A stretch of DNA of 64,000 nucleotides from Eutreptiella sp. 'Long Island Sound 2002' (GCA_964036045.1 OZ038400.1:17700950-17764949); one strand, 5' to 3'; shown: positions 37,203 through 49,339, counted from the stretch's first letter. Numbers and translations are program-made. Notes: generated by a model from the sequence alone, not told the origin.

Positions 37203-38521
37203 CCTGCATAATAGGACACCAACAACTACCCCCACTACCCCTTTTTTTGTGAGGACAACGGTAAAAGCGCTGAATTTGATGGAAACAATGCTCTAACAAG
37301 GGTGCTGTTCTCATGCAGAGGGTTCAGATCCCCACACCCCCCCAAGACACACACCTTTTTAGAGGCATGGGGGTCCCCACCTAGGAAGCAAACACGAGCT
37401 GATGCATGGAGGCCTTGCTGATTCTATCCACAGCTCACCTTCGTGTCTCATTCTTTGTGACAGAAAGGTACCTCTGGTCTTGTAGGTCGCTGACCAGCCA
37501 ATTTTCTTGATGCGCTTTACCTTCTGATTTTGTCCCCTGCTCTGGAGTGGTGGGGACCCCCCAGACGGCAGGGTTATGTAGCCATGCTGCCCACTTGTGG
37601 GCCACTTCTAATTTTGTCCCCCGTTCTGGATTTTGAGGCATGGTGGGTTTCCCCACCCAAATTTCATGTAACCAGAGTTTCCCAACTGCACTTTACTTGC
37701 ATTGCTGGTGCATGTGACTGACTACTCATCAATGTAGGCCCCAGCTCGATTTGGCTGTTCTTTCTGCATTCAGTCTGTGTTGTCTGGAGTTCAGTTGCAT
37801 GATGTTTCATGTTTGGCCTATTGTTGATTGTCTTCAGCAGCATCCGCCATAACCCCTGTGGTCTGTAATATGCCGTAATATGCCTTTTGATGTAGCATAT
37901 CATCACAAGACGGCTTCAATGTGTGCTTATAAGCCCTCCTTGCGCAAATGGCGTTCTGTCGCAACCGCACAAGGTGTATACTCTGCAGCTTTAATTGTGG
38001 TTTGGCAAGACGTGGACCACCCACCTGCCCCTGCATTGCTGCAGTGTTTGACAGTCATAATGATGATGATGACAAGTTCTCACAACTTGTCCATGGGCTG
38101 CTTCGTGCTACCAGAAAGATTATTCAGCTTATCCAGACACCAATCACTACCACCAGACAACATACGCCAGACTTAGACACCTGTCTCCTCTCACCAGACA
38201 CCTGACGCCTACACACATGCCGTCTTTCACCTGTCCCCATTAAAACCCCAGACTATCCCCTTCTCTTTGACACCAGTCACCAGGCGACAGACACCTGCCA
38301 CCACTCACCAGTCACCGGTCTACATCTCACCAGTCTATTTTCTTCTCACACCAGAACTTACCCTCGACTGCACCCCCCCCCCCCCCCAAACCACCACCGA
38401 CATACACGCCCCTCGACCCAGCCACCCCCCCCCACCCCGTTTTCCCAACCAGCCGTTCCCTGCCCCCCCCCCCCCCCCAGCCCACGCGCCTCGCCTGAAT
38501 TTCCCACCTGCATTTTTGTTT
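37203..38521. other. Spacer with imperfect duplications and C-rich tracts; no gene seen
   Basis: A sequence containing TTTTGTCCCCTGCTCTGGA at about 37,531 recurs at about 37,613 with a few changes, an imperfect 82-bp offset duplication. From about 38,130 to 38,340 the strand is rich in CACCAGAC/CACCAGTC motifs. Poly-C runs occur near 38,371-38,388 and 38,463-38,478. No coding frame is convincing. Confidence 0.5.
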
Positions 38522-38546
38522 TGCCTGGACTGCAACAGTCCAGGCA
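38522..38546. repeat. Perfect 11-bp inverted repeat with a 3-nt loop
   Basis: TGCCTGGACTG at 38,522-38,532 is followed by CAA and then its exact reverse complement at 38,536-38,546. The stem could form a very stable hairpin in RNA or single-stranded DNA. No T-run of terminator type follows and no neighbouring gene explains it. Confidence 0.8.
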
Positions 38547-39235
38547 TATATCTCAATGGCAGCTCTTCTTTTGTTTTTCTGCATGTCTTTTTTTTCACTG
38601 AGTGCCTCAGTGCACCTATCCCATTGCACTCAGCTTGCCTCGGCATTCTTGTTGTGCACTCTAACCTTTCCCAGGCCTATGGTGCATCAGTGCAGTGTTT
38701 TCAGCACCCTGGGTTTGGATCTGTGTACAATAATCGCTGTTTTTTGGTGAATTTCGGCTCGCCATGAACGCTCAGCCCGTGGTCAGGCCGCTTTGGTGCA
38801 ATGCTTTCGGCGGGGGACCGCCATGCCTTAAAAGAGATTATTCATCTTTCAATGTCTGTTTTTGTTGCTGTTGATGTTCCACTGCTTGTGTCCTGCTGGT
38901 TGCCTGCTCCTCTTGCTCCTCTGGTTTTGATGTGTTTTTGGAAAACAAAAGGGAAGACTCCATCCAGAGGTACAAATCGAGGATCTTGTACTCCAAACAT
39001 GAAGGGCTCCAGTCACAAAGAGATAGATGTACAATGTATTCACAACAAAGGATCAAACTCTGACAGCAGATTAGAAAAGATAGTTTGAAAACAAACTAAT
39101 CAAGATACAAAACTGCCCTCATGGGCACCCTCTCTGAGGCAGGGTCACTCTGAGATGTGAACCCTTTGTTTCTGGTCCCTTAGGTGCTGAGGTGGCATGG
39201 CTTGTGTCACTGCCATGTCGCCACGGATCTTCCTA
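38547..39235. other. Spacer; no gene seen
   Basis: T-rich sequence of intermediate GC. Only short open frames on both strands, none with recognisable protein features. Confidence 0.5.
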
Positions 39236-39325
39236 CTTAGCTAGGCTACCTGAGATCTGAACCAAGGACCTCTCAAAAAGAGGTACCACAGCCCCCTAGG
39301 GTGCACACCACTAGGATAAGTAAGC
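39236..39325 (-). repeat. tRNA-like, SINE-type unit
   Basis: On the minus strand the order resembles a tRNA: an A-box-like TAGTGGTGTGCACC, an anticodon-like arm with stem CCTC/GAGG and a 7-nt loop TTTTTGA (TTT at anticodon positions), then a T-arm/B-box-like GGTTCAGATCTC. Acceptor and D stems pair poorly, so a functional tRNA is unlikely; a tRNA-derived SINE or decayed tRNA copy fits better. Confidence 0.35.
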
Positions 39326-39329
39326 ATTC

Positions 39330-40960
39330 ATGAAAAAATAGACAAAAATGTATAGGCTCTAAACTAGAGCAGTGCCTCAGTCGATTCAAGAAACTGTGAT
39401 AAAATCAAAATAGTTGGGGGATCAGGGGTCTTCACAACATCCAATGCTTAGTGTTTGATTTTATAGGTTAGAATGCATTATCTTCATTTTGGTGGGGCCA
39501 ATACTAAAATAAAAATGTGGTATGCCTCAAGGCATCTTTCAGACCACTAAAGCTTACCCCAAATGCATTGAAATACACTTTTTCTTATTGTCTGCTATTC
39601 ACAACAAAAGGCAATTTCACATATTTCAATTTTGTACTCTTTTTAAGAGTGGTTAACTTTTCAATAGTAGGAATCTTGATATGGAAATAAAAAAATTTTC
39701 TCCGTGCAATGCTTTGTCCTTTTCGGTTTTGGCCTCTCTTTACTAGGAACTATACCATACTACATACACTACATAGTATATTAGTAACAAAAGCTGACCA
39801 AAAAAACAGATGCAATACTACTAGAAAGAGCTGGTTCAATATTTCCCATAGGTAGAACTTTATGTAATCATTTAGGAGGTTGAACTGTCAAATGAAAAAA
39901 ATGTGCAATAATACCAAGACCACCTACGGCAATATGATGCGAAGCAATACCGCCTGGGTTATACGGATCAAAACATTCTGCCCTCCAAGTCGGTGTAAGG
40001 GTTGAACACCTCAAGTAACTCAATCAGCATCAGAAAACCAAAATGCGTGGACCAAATAAACTACTTATATGAAAAGCACCAAAAGTAGAACAAAGTGAAT
40101 CAAAGAGGAATCAATGAATTCCAAAGATTTTTGGTAAATCTAAAGCAAGATTTTGTGTACGAAGATCACAAAATAGCTGTAAATCCCAATAAACCCAATG
40201 CCAAATTGCAGCAAGAAAGGTAAACCGGAAAGAACTATACGAGCCGCTGCAACTCCTTACAAACTCCAAGCACCAAGATGGCTTGTGTCTCCATTAATGC
40301 TCCATACCCCCCAAGACGTAGTTACACCTAAACATGTCATGAAAGGTAGAACAAACATTCTTTGACGCGATATAGGGGTTAAAACAAGATTTGAAGGATC
40401 AAAATTTGCTATCTCGGAAAGAGCCATAGATCTTGCCCAACCGGTGCAGTATGCATCAAGTGAACTACAATTAGACAACGGAGATCATTTTTAAAACAAC
40501 GGCATAGTATACATAACTGTGTAGTGAGTAGTGGTGTTGATAGGCACAAGCAATGGATCAAATTGGGGTGTGCGAGTAGAACCGAGCAAGTTCACATTCG
40601 ACGACATGTATGTACATATCGTACATCATGGTAAGAGACGATATATGGAGCAGGATCAGCTTTGAAAGGTACGCTAAACTGTGTAGGCGGGGCAACTGAA
40701 GCTCGTATTATTTGGTGCTCAACAATCTAGCATATGGAGTAGTAGCGGTAGTAGTACGAATAGTACCGGTAATAGTACCATGAAGCTTTCGACAAAAAGG
40801 TTTTTTTCACTGGTCTTTTTTGTATTTGCCTATAGGTATGGTGGAGAGAGGTTGCGTACCCATCTGTTCCACTTGGGTATTGGGCCAAGTATCTTAAAAA
40901 AATGGTGGTGTTGAGTTTTGAAGTGCTGTAGCGCATGTGTGCTGCACCTGTCTGCTTGAC
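39330..40960. other. AT-rich block, probable nuclear insertion of plastid DNA
   Basis: Composition is sharply more AT-rich than anything else in the window. The centre is a decayed psbB copy on the minus strand. The outer parts (39,330-39,750 and 40,540-40,960) are similarly AT-rich but gave no recognisable product; a minus-strand frame at about 40,570-40,720 is open for over 40 codons without a family I know. Limits of the insertion are approximate. Confidence 0.55.
39750..40530 (-). pseudogene. psbB: psbB pseudogene (photosystem II CP47), N-terminal half
   Basis: Reading the minus strand and changing frame at lesions, the product follows CP47: V-V-H-L-M-H-T near the start, then [23 protein letters not shown], then [11 protein letters not shown], then [15 protein letters not shown], then M-G-N-I-E with S-S-S-I-A. 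Only about the first 220 of roughly 508 residues are present. Lesions include a TAA at 40,257-40,259 where CP47 has Glu, a frameshift near 40,216, frameshifts near the start, and TAG where Trp is expected near 39,765. CP47 is a chlorophyll-binding core antenna normally encoded in the plastid. A copy this damaged cannot make protein; RNA editing could fix substitutions but not the frameshifts. Confidence 0.85.
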
Positions 40961-43178
40961 TTTTCACTTGTTCCTACTTTTATGGATGCTCTGTAATTGC
41001 TCCTTTTTTGTGCTGTTTTGAGCAGTTTCCTCTCTGGTGAAGGCTTGGGGGTGATCTTCTGCACCAAATGGCAACATTGTTCGTGGCACTGAAGTACGTG
41101 CTTTTTTAAAGGTCCGTGTTGCGGTAACAAAAGCGTTCGGGGATGCAATGATGATTCATTGTTTCTCCCTTCTAGATTGACTAACACAGACACTCCCCGA
41201 ATGATGCTTGTATTCGCCATGATTATCCTCGCTGTTCGGGCGTTGCCACCAGAAAGCTTTCGCAAATTGAGTTGCATTTGTAGTTTGCCATTGGAAAATT
41301 CTTTGGTGCGAGATATTTGTGAGACTTGTAGCGGTAGGACTGTTTGGTCCTTTGGCACCCGAATCCCACCTCTGTTTTGGGTGCGGACAAAAAAACAACA
41401 ACAACATAGGTTAATGTGGAAAAGGAATGCTCCGGGTGGTTGTTGTGTGGAGATAGTGAAGCAAGCACTGAACCTGGATGTCAAAGGAAAACCGCCAAAC
41501 GTCCAAATTAGCAAAAATTGCCCAGTTTTTGGACATTTTTTTGGTAGTATTTTGGTACCATAGCAAAGGGGACGGCACCCTTCCCTGCCACGATACAACA
41601 CAAAGCTACGGAAAGCCCATGTGAATCGCACCATAAATGGTTTTTACTAAATGGCGGAGCAAATGGTTGTGGAGTGATCCAACCAACAGCCATCACTCAC
41701 ATATTCCGAGTAAGAGAAACAATTTCGTGCAGTCAAAGAACCGCACAGACAAAGGTGTTGTTTCTCCTCACGATGAACCTTCTTGACAACGTTGAACATG
41801 GGTTCCATAAAGGGCACCTCTACCCGGTAGGGCTCGCGAAATCGTAGTGGCATCCCGTGAGCGCACAATGGAGTCCCCTGGCAGGTCCTTAATTGCCCCT
41901 GCCAATAACGCATATTTACGCTTTCGCAGCGTAGGTATGTGACACACGCATTTGTGTGGTTTGTTGGTGCCCCCCAAGCACATTGGTTGGACAAAGAAGA
42001 GTGCGTGGACGCCCCCGAGGCCATCAAGTGAAAAGCCATTACCCTCAAGTTTCAAGGGAACAACATCTACTTGTTGGACTCGCCGGCGCTCGAGCGGGAA
42101 TACTTCAAGCTCTGAAGCACATAGAGCACATAGAGGCACGAGGAAACGTGAACTTCAAAGTGCAAAGTGAATAGAAAGCAAAGCAGATGGAATCAGCCCA
42201 AAGCCTCAGCTGGAGAAAACACCTAGAACACCTAGAACACCTAGAACACCACAAGATCTGTTCGGCCAAGACCAACTTCACATGTTATCTCGCCCCTCAA
42301 GGGTGTTTGTGTACAATGTCACACAACGTGCACCCTACCTAATGGGAACATTGTGCTACAATTGGCAATATGCACCATCCTACACTCCCTAAATGTTAGA
42401 CAACCCCTGTTTCACCGCAGCATCATGTTGTGTAGGAGTTCTTGGCTCGCTTGTGCTCCTCCTTGTTCACAGGTTTCCTCCAGGTCAACAGTCAATGACC
42501 CCGGTGACCTCGTCAGAGTCACTGGAGTGCTCACTGTTTCCTAGTTTCAGAATGAAAATTGATTCATGGCTGCATTAGCCACGTGCCTTGTCAGAGTGGG
42601 AACAGGTCAAAGAGGTGTTGTACATAGAGTCCAAGCAAAAATTACCAAACGCAAATATTGCCCAAAAATATGACCCCCAAAAATTTACCGAGAATTAGAG
42701 TTGTCTTGGTAATTGTGGTTCCTCCCGATTCCTGAGCCCCAAGATCTTTATCATTTGTTCCCCTGCAGCGCCCTGTTTCCCGCCCGGTCTGCTTTTGTCA
42801 TGGATGGGCATGTTGTTCCAACTGTGGTGGTGGATGCGTACCGGGCAAGACCTGGTTTGTCAGCTCCCCGGCATAATTGGAAAGATGAGTGCATCAAAAC
42901 AATCACTGATTGGTCAAAGCAACATGGTGTTGTGTTTGAGCCTGCACTATATATGTTTTCTTTACTCAGCATGCATTTTCTAGTTTACAGCTTGCAGAAG
43001 GACGCTTTTCTATGTTCTTTATCAATGCATTGTATATTATTTTGGTCTATTTTTGTTATTTGATGTCCTTGGGGCATAGGGACCATTTTGTGGCTTTATT
43101 TCTCTATTTTAGAGCTCACTAGTGCTGAGTTCTGATTTCGTTAAGATGTTGCAATGTCTTAAGTTCCTGAACTGTGCA
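40961..43178. other. Spacer before the retrotransposons; no gene supported
   Basis: Moderate-GC sequence. The longest open frame (minus, 40,894-41,634, 246 codons) overlaps the AT-rich edge and has no recognisable domain. Minus frames at 41,647-42,139 and a plus frame at 42,713-43,063 look slightly protein-like but match nothing I know; the latter could be a remnant of an older element. A 9-bp tandem repeat ACACCTAGA (nearly four copies) lies at 42,219-42,251. Confidence 0.4.
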
Positions 43179-43887
43179 AGTAAGAAAAAGTCACTGCCAT
43201 GTCTTTCTTGGAGGGCTTGATCCAGGCCAAGCCCCCCTTAAAACCCTTTTGTTGATGCTAAGACAAACTTAAGTGTTTTTATCTCTCTTTTGTTGCCTAA
43301 AGTACACTTTCTCAAAGTAACTAGGGTTGTGACCCTAGCCCCCCATGAAGTTCACCCCTACCACTCAACTGAGCGGAGGTACCTTCCTTCATGGAGGATA
43401 TACCGAAATAAAGCAGGCATTTCATGCTTGAGGCCTTGGAGGTTAAGCCTAGTGGTCTCCCACCCCAAGACCCCTATATTCAATTGTTTCTACCACTTAT
43501 TGTGGTCCTACTTTATAACTGTTTCTGAATTCAGTTGCTTGGCCAAGTCACTTTCTGTGTGGTCCTGACATCTATGCCCCACATTCCTAACCAGCACCAT
43601 TTCACCCAAAAGAGTGCACATGAAGTGCCTAATGCAACCTCTGAGGCAAGAGTCAGACCAATTTTCATATAAAATCTTTTGTATTATCCATTTGTGAGTG
43701 AATCTATGTGTATAAACCTGCTTTGTCTATCTGCAGCCCTTCTGTGTTACACTGGAATTCAAAACCAATCATTGATTCGATCCACATCCTGTTCTTGCTC
43801 TACTTGCTGCTTTGGTTTGGGTTTTCAACTACAAAACCTGCAGGAATACATCAAAATATCTAGGGCATAATTCAAGGACATCTTTCC
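43179..43887 (+). repeat. 5' LTR of element A
   Basis: About 709 bp, starting AGTAAGAAAAAG and ending ...GGACATCTTTCC. It is the reverse complement of, and clearly homologous to, the two LTRs of element B at 48,612-49,339 and 58,977-59,704, with many more substitutions and small gaps than those two show between themselves. Confidence 0.85.
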
Positions 43888-43897
43888 GGTAGCAGAG
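43888..43897 (+). promoter_or_regulatory. Primer binding site of element A (initiator tRNA-Met type)
   Basis: GGTAGCAGAG directly follows the LTR. It is complementary to the CUCUGCUACC that precedes the terminal A of many eukaryotic initiator tRNA-Met molecules. Confidence 0.65.
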
Positions 43898-43968
43898 GCA
43901 GTCCCTTGTGACCTTTTGAACCGACCCTGAGAAGAAGTGCAGCACAAAAGCTCAACAACAAGTTCATC

Positions 43969-46166
43969 ATGTCCACGCCAAGCGTCAGGACCTGGCCCAT
44001 CAGAACTGTCCAAGTGCAAATGGGCAGCATGGCCCACCCAATGAGTGAACCACCTTACCGAGCTCCACATCATCTCAGTGGCGCATCTGGTTCCCCAGGA
44101 GATCCAGAACGCAGAAGGGCGGAAGAAAATAAAGGCCTTACCACCGAGGCCTTAGCAGCACACGGTGGAGACAGCTTCAGTCACCTCCACAGACGTGTAG
44201 CTGCCTCAGTATCCAGATCCAACTGTCCGGCTTCATCCTCAACAGCGATTGAAGGCCCTGAGGAGTATGAGGAACTGAGGAAGAAGATGGACGAGTACAT
44301 CCTACATGAGGAGTACTACAAATCCATCCGTGGGGAAGATGGAGAGGAGCCATTGGCTGTACATGGATCCGGACCACGTACAGACCTAGGGTCCTACGCG
44401 CACTCTGGTCCTCCGTCCACTGCATCCCTGCCAAGACGACTAAGACCTGAGTATCCAAGACCATGTTGTCCAACCCCAAGGGCTCCCGAAGTGGGCCCGA
44501 CTGGAGTCGAAGAACAACATCATCCAAGGCCAACCTACGGTGCCCTGGATCATACGGCCGAGCTGTTGGCCAAATTCCTGTCTGGATCAGAAGATCCAGA
44601 TGTGACGGCCCTATCGGAGGCCATTAAGGCTAAACTGGGTATTGCAGAACCCTTACCCAAGCCAGAGTTGCCCTCTCTCTCTCCAGGGCTGAGTACCCTG
44701 GCAGAAGATCTCAAGAGATCAAGGGTCTCAAGGCTGTTGCCTAAGGTCACCTGCCCCAGCCCCTTTCACCCCCGTGCCAGGACAGTGCCTATGGCTGATC
44801 TACAGGACGTGCCTGTCACAGAGATTGAGAGAAGAGGCCTGTCAGCCCTGGCACCTCTTGCCGGCGTGTCGCCTTCAGGCCTAACTCCGGGGGGTGGGAA
44901 GACGGGCAGACCAATTGCCCAGGCGAACATCCAGCTGGAACTGCCGGAGTTCGACCCCAAAAATCTGCCCGAATGGGCAGAAGAATTTGCAGAGTTCCTT
45001 TTGTTGACTGGCCAATCCCATGTGGATGTGGCCACCAAATGTTCACTGCTAAAACGCTCATGCAAAAAGAAGTTTTTGCAAAAACAGGTGAAACAGATTG
45101 TGAAAACCTGTTCTACCTCGGCAGAGGTACTCCTGAGGTTGGAGAAAACATTCCCAGTCTATGAGACTGACCTCAGCGTACGCACACAGATCGAGGAGCT
45201 ACCTATGCTCCCTGAGTTTCCATCCGCTGCGCGAATTTCTGAGTATGTGTGCGACTTGGAGTACTTGTTTTCGAGGATGAACGTGGGCTCCTACGGAGCC
45301 ACTGAGCCCCACCTGTGGCTCATGAGTAAGATCCCCCAACGTACGTGGGATGATTGCCGCTCCACCTCTGAGAGGAAGAGCAGGACCCACTCGTACGATG
45401 AACTGGTGGATCTCTTGATTGAGCTAGCTCTTGAGAGAGAGAGAATGACTCCCACATGGAGAAATTCCTCAAGAACCATTTGGGACGAGGTGGTACCCCT
45501 ACCCCCGAACGTGGCGAAGGGAAAGGGCATAAAAATCCCACTAACACCAACCAGGGAGGTGGTAAAGGGAGAGGTAACCTACGTGCCATGAATGAGGTTA
45601 AACCTGATGCAGGTACACCCCCCCTGTTCTACTGCCGACCTGTCAATGACAAGGGGGGACCTTGTCATGCCTCTGACTGCGATCTCCGCAGTGGCTGTAT
45701 GCTGCAGATGAAACGCCAGCAGCATACCAAAGGTGGGAAAACTGTGACCCATCAGGACCATTTCAGGTGTACCATCACCTGTGGTTACTGTGGCAAACAT
45801 CGTCACTACGAGGACGAATGCCACATCAAGAAACGCGAGAGTGACAAACTCAAGCGTCAGGAGGCGGAGCGCCAGAAGACCCAGACGCCCGCCAGAAATC
45901 CCCTGAACCGGGATAAAGGTGGTAAAGGAGGTGGCAAGGGGGGTGGCAAAACTGGACCCCCTAACCCCCAGAGGCGCTCATCAGCGCCCGTTGCTACACC
46001 CACTCCTGCTGCTACACCCGCTCCTGCCGCAGGTGACCGCAAGAAACGCCCCCAAGGGGATAACGCTACCCCTGAGGGGAATAATTCCAAGAGAAGGCGC
46101 TTGGCCTGGATGGCCAAGTCCATCATGGCTGCAGGGGTGGATGTGAAGTTCCCTGATGAGGAATAG
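43969..46166 (+). pseudogene. gag: gag of element A, frameshifted
   Basis: The start ATG at 43,969 opens the product M-S-T-P-S, as in element B. The frame runs correctly to about 45,440, where an extra GA in a GAGAGA run shifts it (the shifted frame ends at 45,591); the proper frame resumes as the frame covering 45,456-46,166. The second part has a C-x2-C-x4-H-x4-C zinc knuckle (near nt 45,780-45,825), a Lys/Gly-rich segment and a K-R-R-R basic cluster, ending E-E followed by TAG at 46,164-46,166. Gag packages the element RNA into cytoplasmic particles; this copy cannot give full-length product. Confidence 0.85.
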
Positions 46167-48611
46167 GGGGGCGGCTCCGAAGAGGAGGACTTGGTTTTCT
46201 GGATCCTCGTGAAAATCGGGGATCAGGTTTTTCGAGCGGTGCTTGATACCGGTGCAACACTTTCCATAGTGGCCCGGCGCCTGCTTAAGACTTTCAAGAA
46301 AACTAAGACCGTGGCCATAAGAGTAGGGGATGGGCGTACCATCCATTCCTTGGGGGGGGTCGATGTGACTATATGTCTGGGCGACGAAACCGTGACCCAA
46401 CACTGCAGAGTGTTGGACACTGACGCCTTTGACATCGTCATTGGCAACGACTTTCTACGAAGAAACCCCCAAGTAAAAATGCTGTCCCTACAGCGTCCCT
46501 ATTCTTTGCACTGCGACTTTGGCAGTGGGCTATTCTCCGTACCTTTGGAGCTGTCAGGACGAAAAGACTCTGGGCTGCGCTACGCAGCCAAGACGAGCTA
46601 TCGTACTGAAAACTACCAACTGGCCCGTCACGTTCTTGAAAATGGACTGGCGGCCCTTCAGGTAAACCTGGATGAGATCCAGGTGGAATTGTTTGCGAGC
46701 CAACAACAGCACATCATGCAGTTGTACTGCTCGAAACAAATGAACAATGCTTTCCGTTTCTTCTGGAAAGCAATGGGCCTATCGTATGCTAACCCTCCCT
46801 TCTCCCTGCTCGCGAAGGTTCTAACCAAAATCGCTTATGAGGGAGGAAGGGTTGTTATGTGCACCCCTGACTGGGGTTGCTCTGGTGAACATGCTTACTG
46901 GCGCTGTATGCTAGATCGAATGACCGTGGGAAGAGTGCAACTCCCCGACGGCCCCATCTATGTGCCTGAGGACTCAGACACAGCTATGCAGGCCCCTGAG
47001 TGGGCCAGTTTCCTGTCCATCCTCGATGGATCTCTCAATCCTGTACCCCTGTGTGACCTAGACCAGGTGCTACTAAAAGAGGTCATGGCCGAAAATCGTG
47101 GCCTGACCCTTTATGATCTCAAAAATCGATCTCCTGAGCACCTATCTGCCACACTTACAGGGTGTGAGTCTCCTGATGACTATCTGGAACCTGCAGCTGT
47201 AAAAGAGGATGCTGACGACCAACTGTCTGAGATCGCCAGCACTATTCCCTCTGTTGATCCCAGCTGTGTTGACCTAAAACATAGTGCTTTCCTAGCCCAG
47301 CTGTTGCTAGAGGAGGTAGATCTAGAGTCAACCTCTGAACTCGCTTCCCCTGTTGGGAAGCCAGTGCTACACATGCAGCCTGTGCACACAGGTGAACCCG
47401 TGGTCCGGAGTGCTGATGCTCTGGCACGGCCTGCTGCTAATAACATGCCATTGTCTGAGCATGACATTCAAGAACTCCGGCGGCTGTTGTACCTGATGTA
47501 CACCTGAAGGCCGAAGGTATTGAGCGCCAAGAGCGGCTGCAATACCTCAGACAGACCTGGAAATCCTCCATCTGGTCTGAGGAGGACGATGAGTCCTATA
47601 CGTTGCCTGATCCTGAGATACCTCTAGTGTATTCGCTACACTATGGGCAGCAATGTCCCCCTGAGTGGGACGATGGTACTGTGCCTGCCGAAACTGCTGA
47701 CCGGCAGAAAAAGAAAGAACATGGAAAAAGCAACCTCCATGCTGAGGAGCATTTCCTTCAGAAACTCGAGAGTCTTAACCTTGACCCCCGCCTGAAGAAA
47801 CTGCTGATAACCTATGAGGAGGTGTTCGGCGCCTTGCCGCCTCCCCTTTCTTGTAAAAAACTGGTCCAGATGGACCTGAAATTGAAACCGCAATTTGAAA
47901 AGACGCGAGTGAGGCGTCGTCCCTATCCCGCTCCACAGGAACAGGTTGAAGAAATCGAGCGCCAGATCCAAGAATGCATTGATGCTGGCCTCGTTGAAGA
48001 GTACAAACACGGGGACTATCCCCATCACTGCAGTCCCTGTTTCCTTGTTGCCAAACCCGGGTCGACTGCCCTATGTCTTGTTGTAGACTATGGTGAGGTC
48101 AACAAGAAAACCCAGAACCACTCAGGGAGTATTCCTAACATGGAAAACACCCTGGAGCGTATTGCCAAATGCAGGTATAAGACCAAAATGGACAAACGCT
48201 CTGGTTTCTGGCAGGTGGACCTAACCGCCGCAGCTCAGGAGCTGTTGGCCTTTATAACCCCTAAGGGTCGTGTCTTCAAGTGGAAGGTTATGCCTTTCGG
48301 GGTGGCTAATGCCTCAGCGCTCTTCCAGGAGCTTATGAACAAAATTTTGTACATACTGAGGTGCAGGCCTCTAGTACAAGAGTTGATTTCTCGGGGTGCT
48401 GAAATGGAGGCTCACATCGACGACGTGAGTTTGGGTACTAATACCAAAGAGGACCACGTCCTTCTCCTCTGTGAATTTTTCATTGTCTGTCAAGAAAACC
48501 ATCTCCGAATCAAACTCGAAAAATGTGAGTTTATGAAAGAGGAGATGGAGTATTTGGGTTTCGACGTGGGGTATGGCTGGTGGAAACCAGCCTCGTCTAA
48601 GATGCAGCCCC
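46167..48611 (+). pseudogene. pol: pol of element A: protease and partial reverse transcriptase, broken
   Basis: Directly after the gag TAG the same frame continues with no ATG before the protease. Protease motif L-D-T-G-A is near nt 46,241-46,255, with I-V-I-G-N-D later. An 11-bp imperfect duplication near 47,495-47,506 shifts the frame and gives a stop at 47,507. The reverse transcriptase frame continues to 48,611 with L-V-V-D-Y-G-E-V-N, M-P-F-G-V-A-N-A and the catalytic segment A-H-I-D-D. It ends inside the RT region where element B inserted; the frame then reads into B's LTR until a stop at 48,766. Confidence 0.85.
48607..48611. repeat. Target-site duplication, left copy (GCCCC)
   Basis: The intact pol of element B reads GCAGCCCCTACAGG on its coding strand at the equivalent point. 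Element A here ends GCAGCCCC, and GCCCCTACAGG resumes at 59,705, so GCCCC was duplicated when B integrated. Confidence 0.9.
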
Positions 48612-49339
48612 AGAAAGATGTCCTTGAATTATGCCCTAGGTCTTTTGATGTATTCCTGCAAGTTGGTTTTGTAGTGGAAAACCCCAAACCAAAGCAGCAA
48701 GTAGAGCAAGGACTGAATATGGATCGAATCAATGAAATCAATGATTGGTTTTGGAATCCAGTGTAACACAGAAGGGCTGCAGATAGACAAAGCAGGTATA
48801 TGAACATAGATTCAATCACAAATGAATAATGCAAAAGGTTTTAAATCAAAATTGGTCAGACTCTAGCCTCAGTGGTTGCAATAGGCACTTCATGTGCACT
48901 CTTTTGGGTGAAATGGTGCTGGTTAGGACTCAGGGGCATAGATGTCAGGACCACACAGAAAATGACTTGGCCAAGCAACTGAATTCAGAAACAGTTACAA
49001 AGTAGGACCACAATAAGTGGTAGATTCAATTGAGTATAGGGGTCTTGGGGTGGGAGACCACTTAGGCTTAACCTCCAAGGCCCACAAGCATGGAATGCCT
49101 GATTTATTTTGGTATGACCTCCATGAAGGAAGGTACCTCCGCTCAGTTGAGTGGTAGGGGTGAACTTCATGGGGGGGGCTAGGGTCACAACCCTAGTTAC
49201 CTTGAGAAAGTGTACTTTAGGCCACAAAAGAGAGATAAAAACACTTAAGTTTGTCTCAGCATCAACAAAGGGTTTTAAGGGGGGGGCTTAGCCTGGATCA
49301 AGCCCTCCAAGAAAGACATGGCAGTGACTTTTTCTTACT
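48612..49339 (-). repeat. 3' LTR of element B
   Basis: 728 bp. On the minus strand it starts AGTAAGAAAAAG and ends GGACATCTTTCT, so the termini are AG...CT, not TG...CA. Differences from the 5' LTR that I can see include single changes near 48,725, 48,847, 48,930, 49,106 and 49,327, plus the last base (T here, C in the 5' copy). Confidence 0.9.

Larger units (their letters stand above)
43179..48611 (+). mobile_element. LTR retrotransposon A (chromovirus-like Ty3/gypsy), decayed, 5' part
   Basis: Order: 5' LTR, primer binding site, gag, protease, reverse transcriptase, cut at 48,611 by insertion of element B. Element A is close kin of B: the proteins agree over most residues. It is decayed: a GA expansion shifts the gag frame near 45,440 and an 11-bp duplication shifts pol near 47,500. 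The missing remainder of pol resumes for about 40 bp at 59,705-59,747, where element C interrupts it again; any 3' LTR would lie beyond the window. Confidence 0.9.

Noticed and set aside
39750-40530. A functional psbB gene
   Set aside because: It covers under half of CP47 and has frameshifts as well as stops.
40894-41634. 246-codon minus-strand frame in the spacer
   Set aside because: No domain, odd composition, and overlap with the AT-rich insertion edge. A chance open frame is more likely.
36140-43178. Dinoflagellate spliced-leader relics near gene starts
   Set aside because: I looked for a CCGTAGCCATTTTGGCTCAAG-like sequence by eye and found none, so this cannot support a dinoflagellate host.
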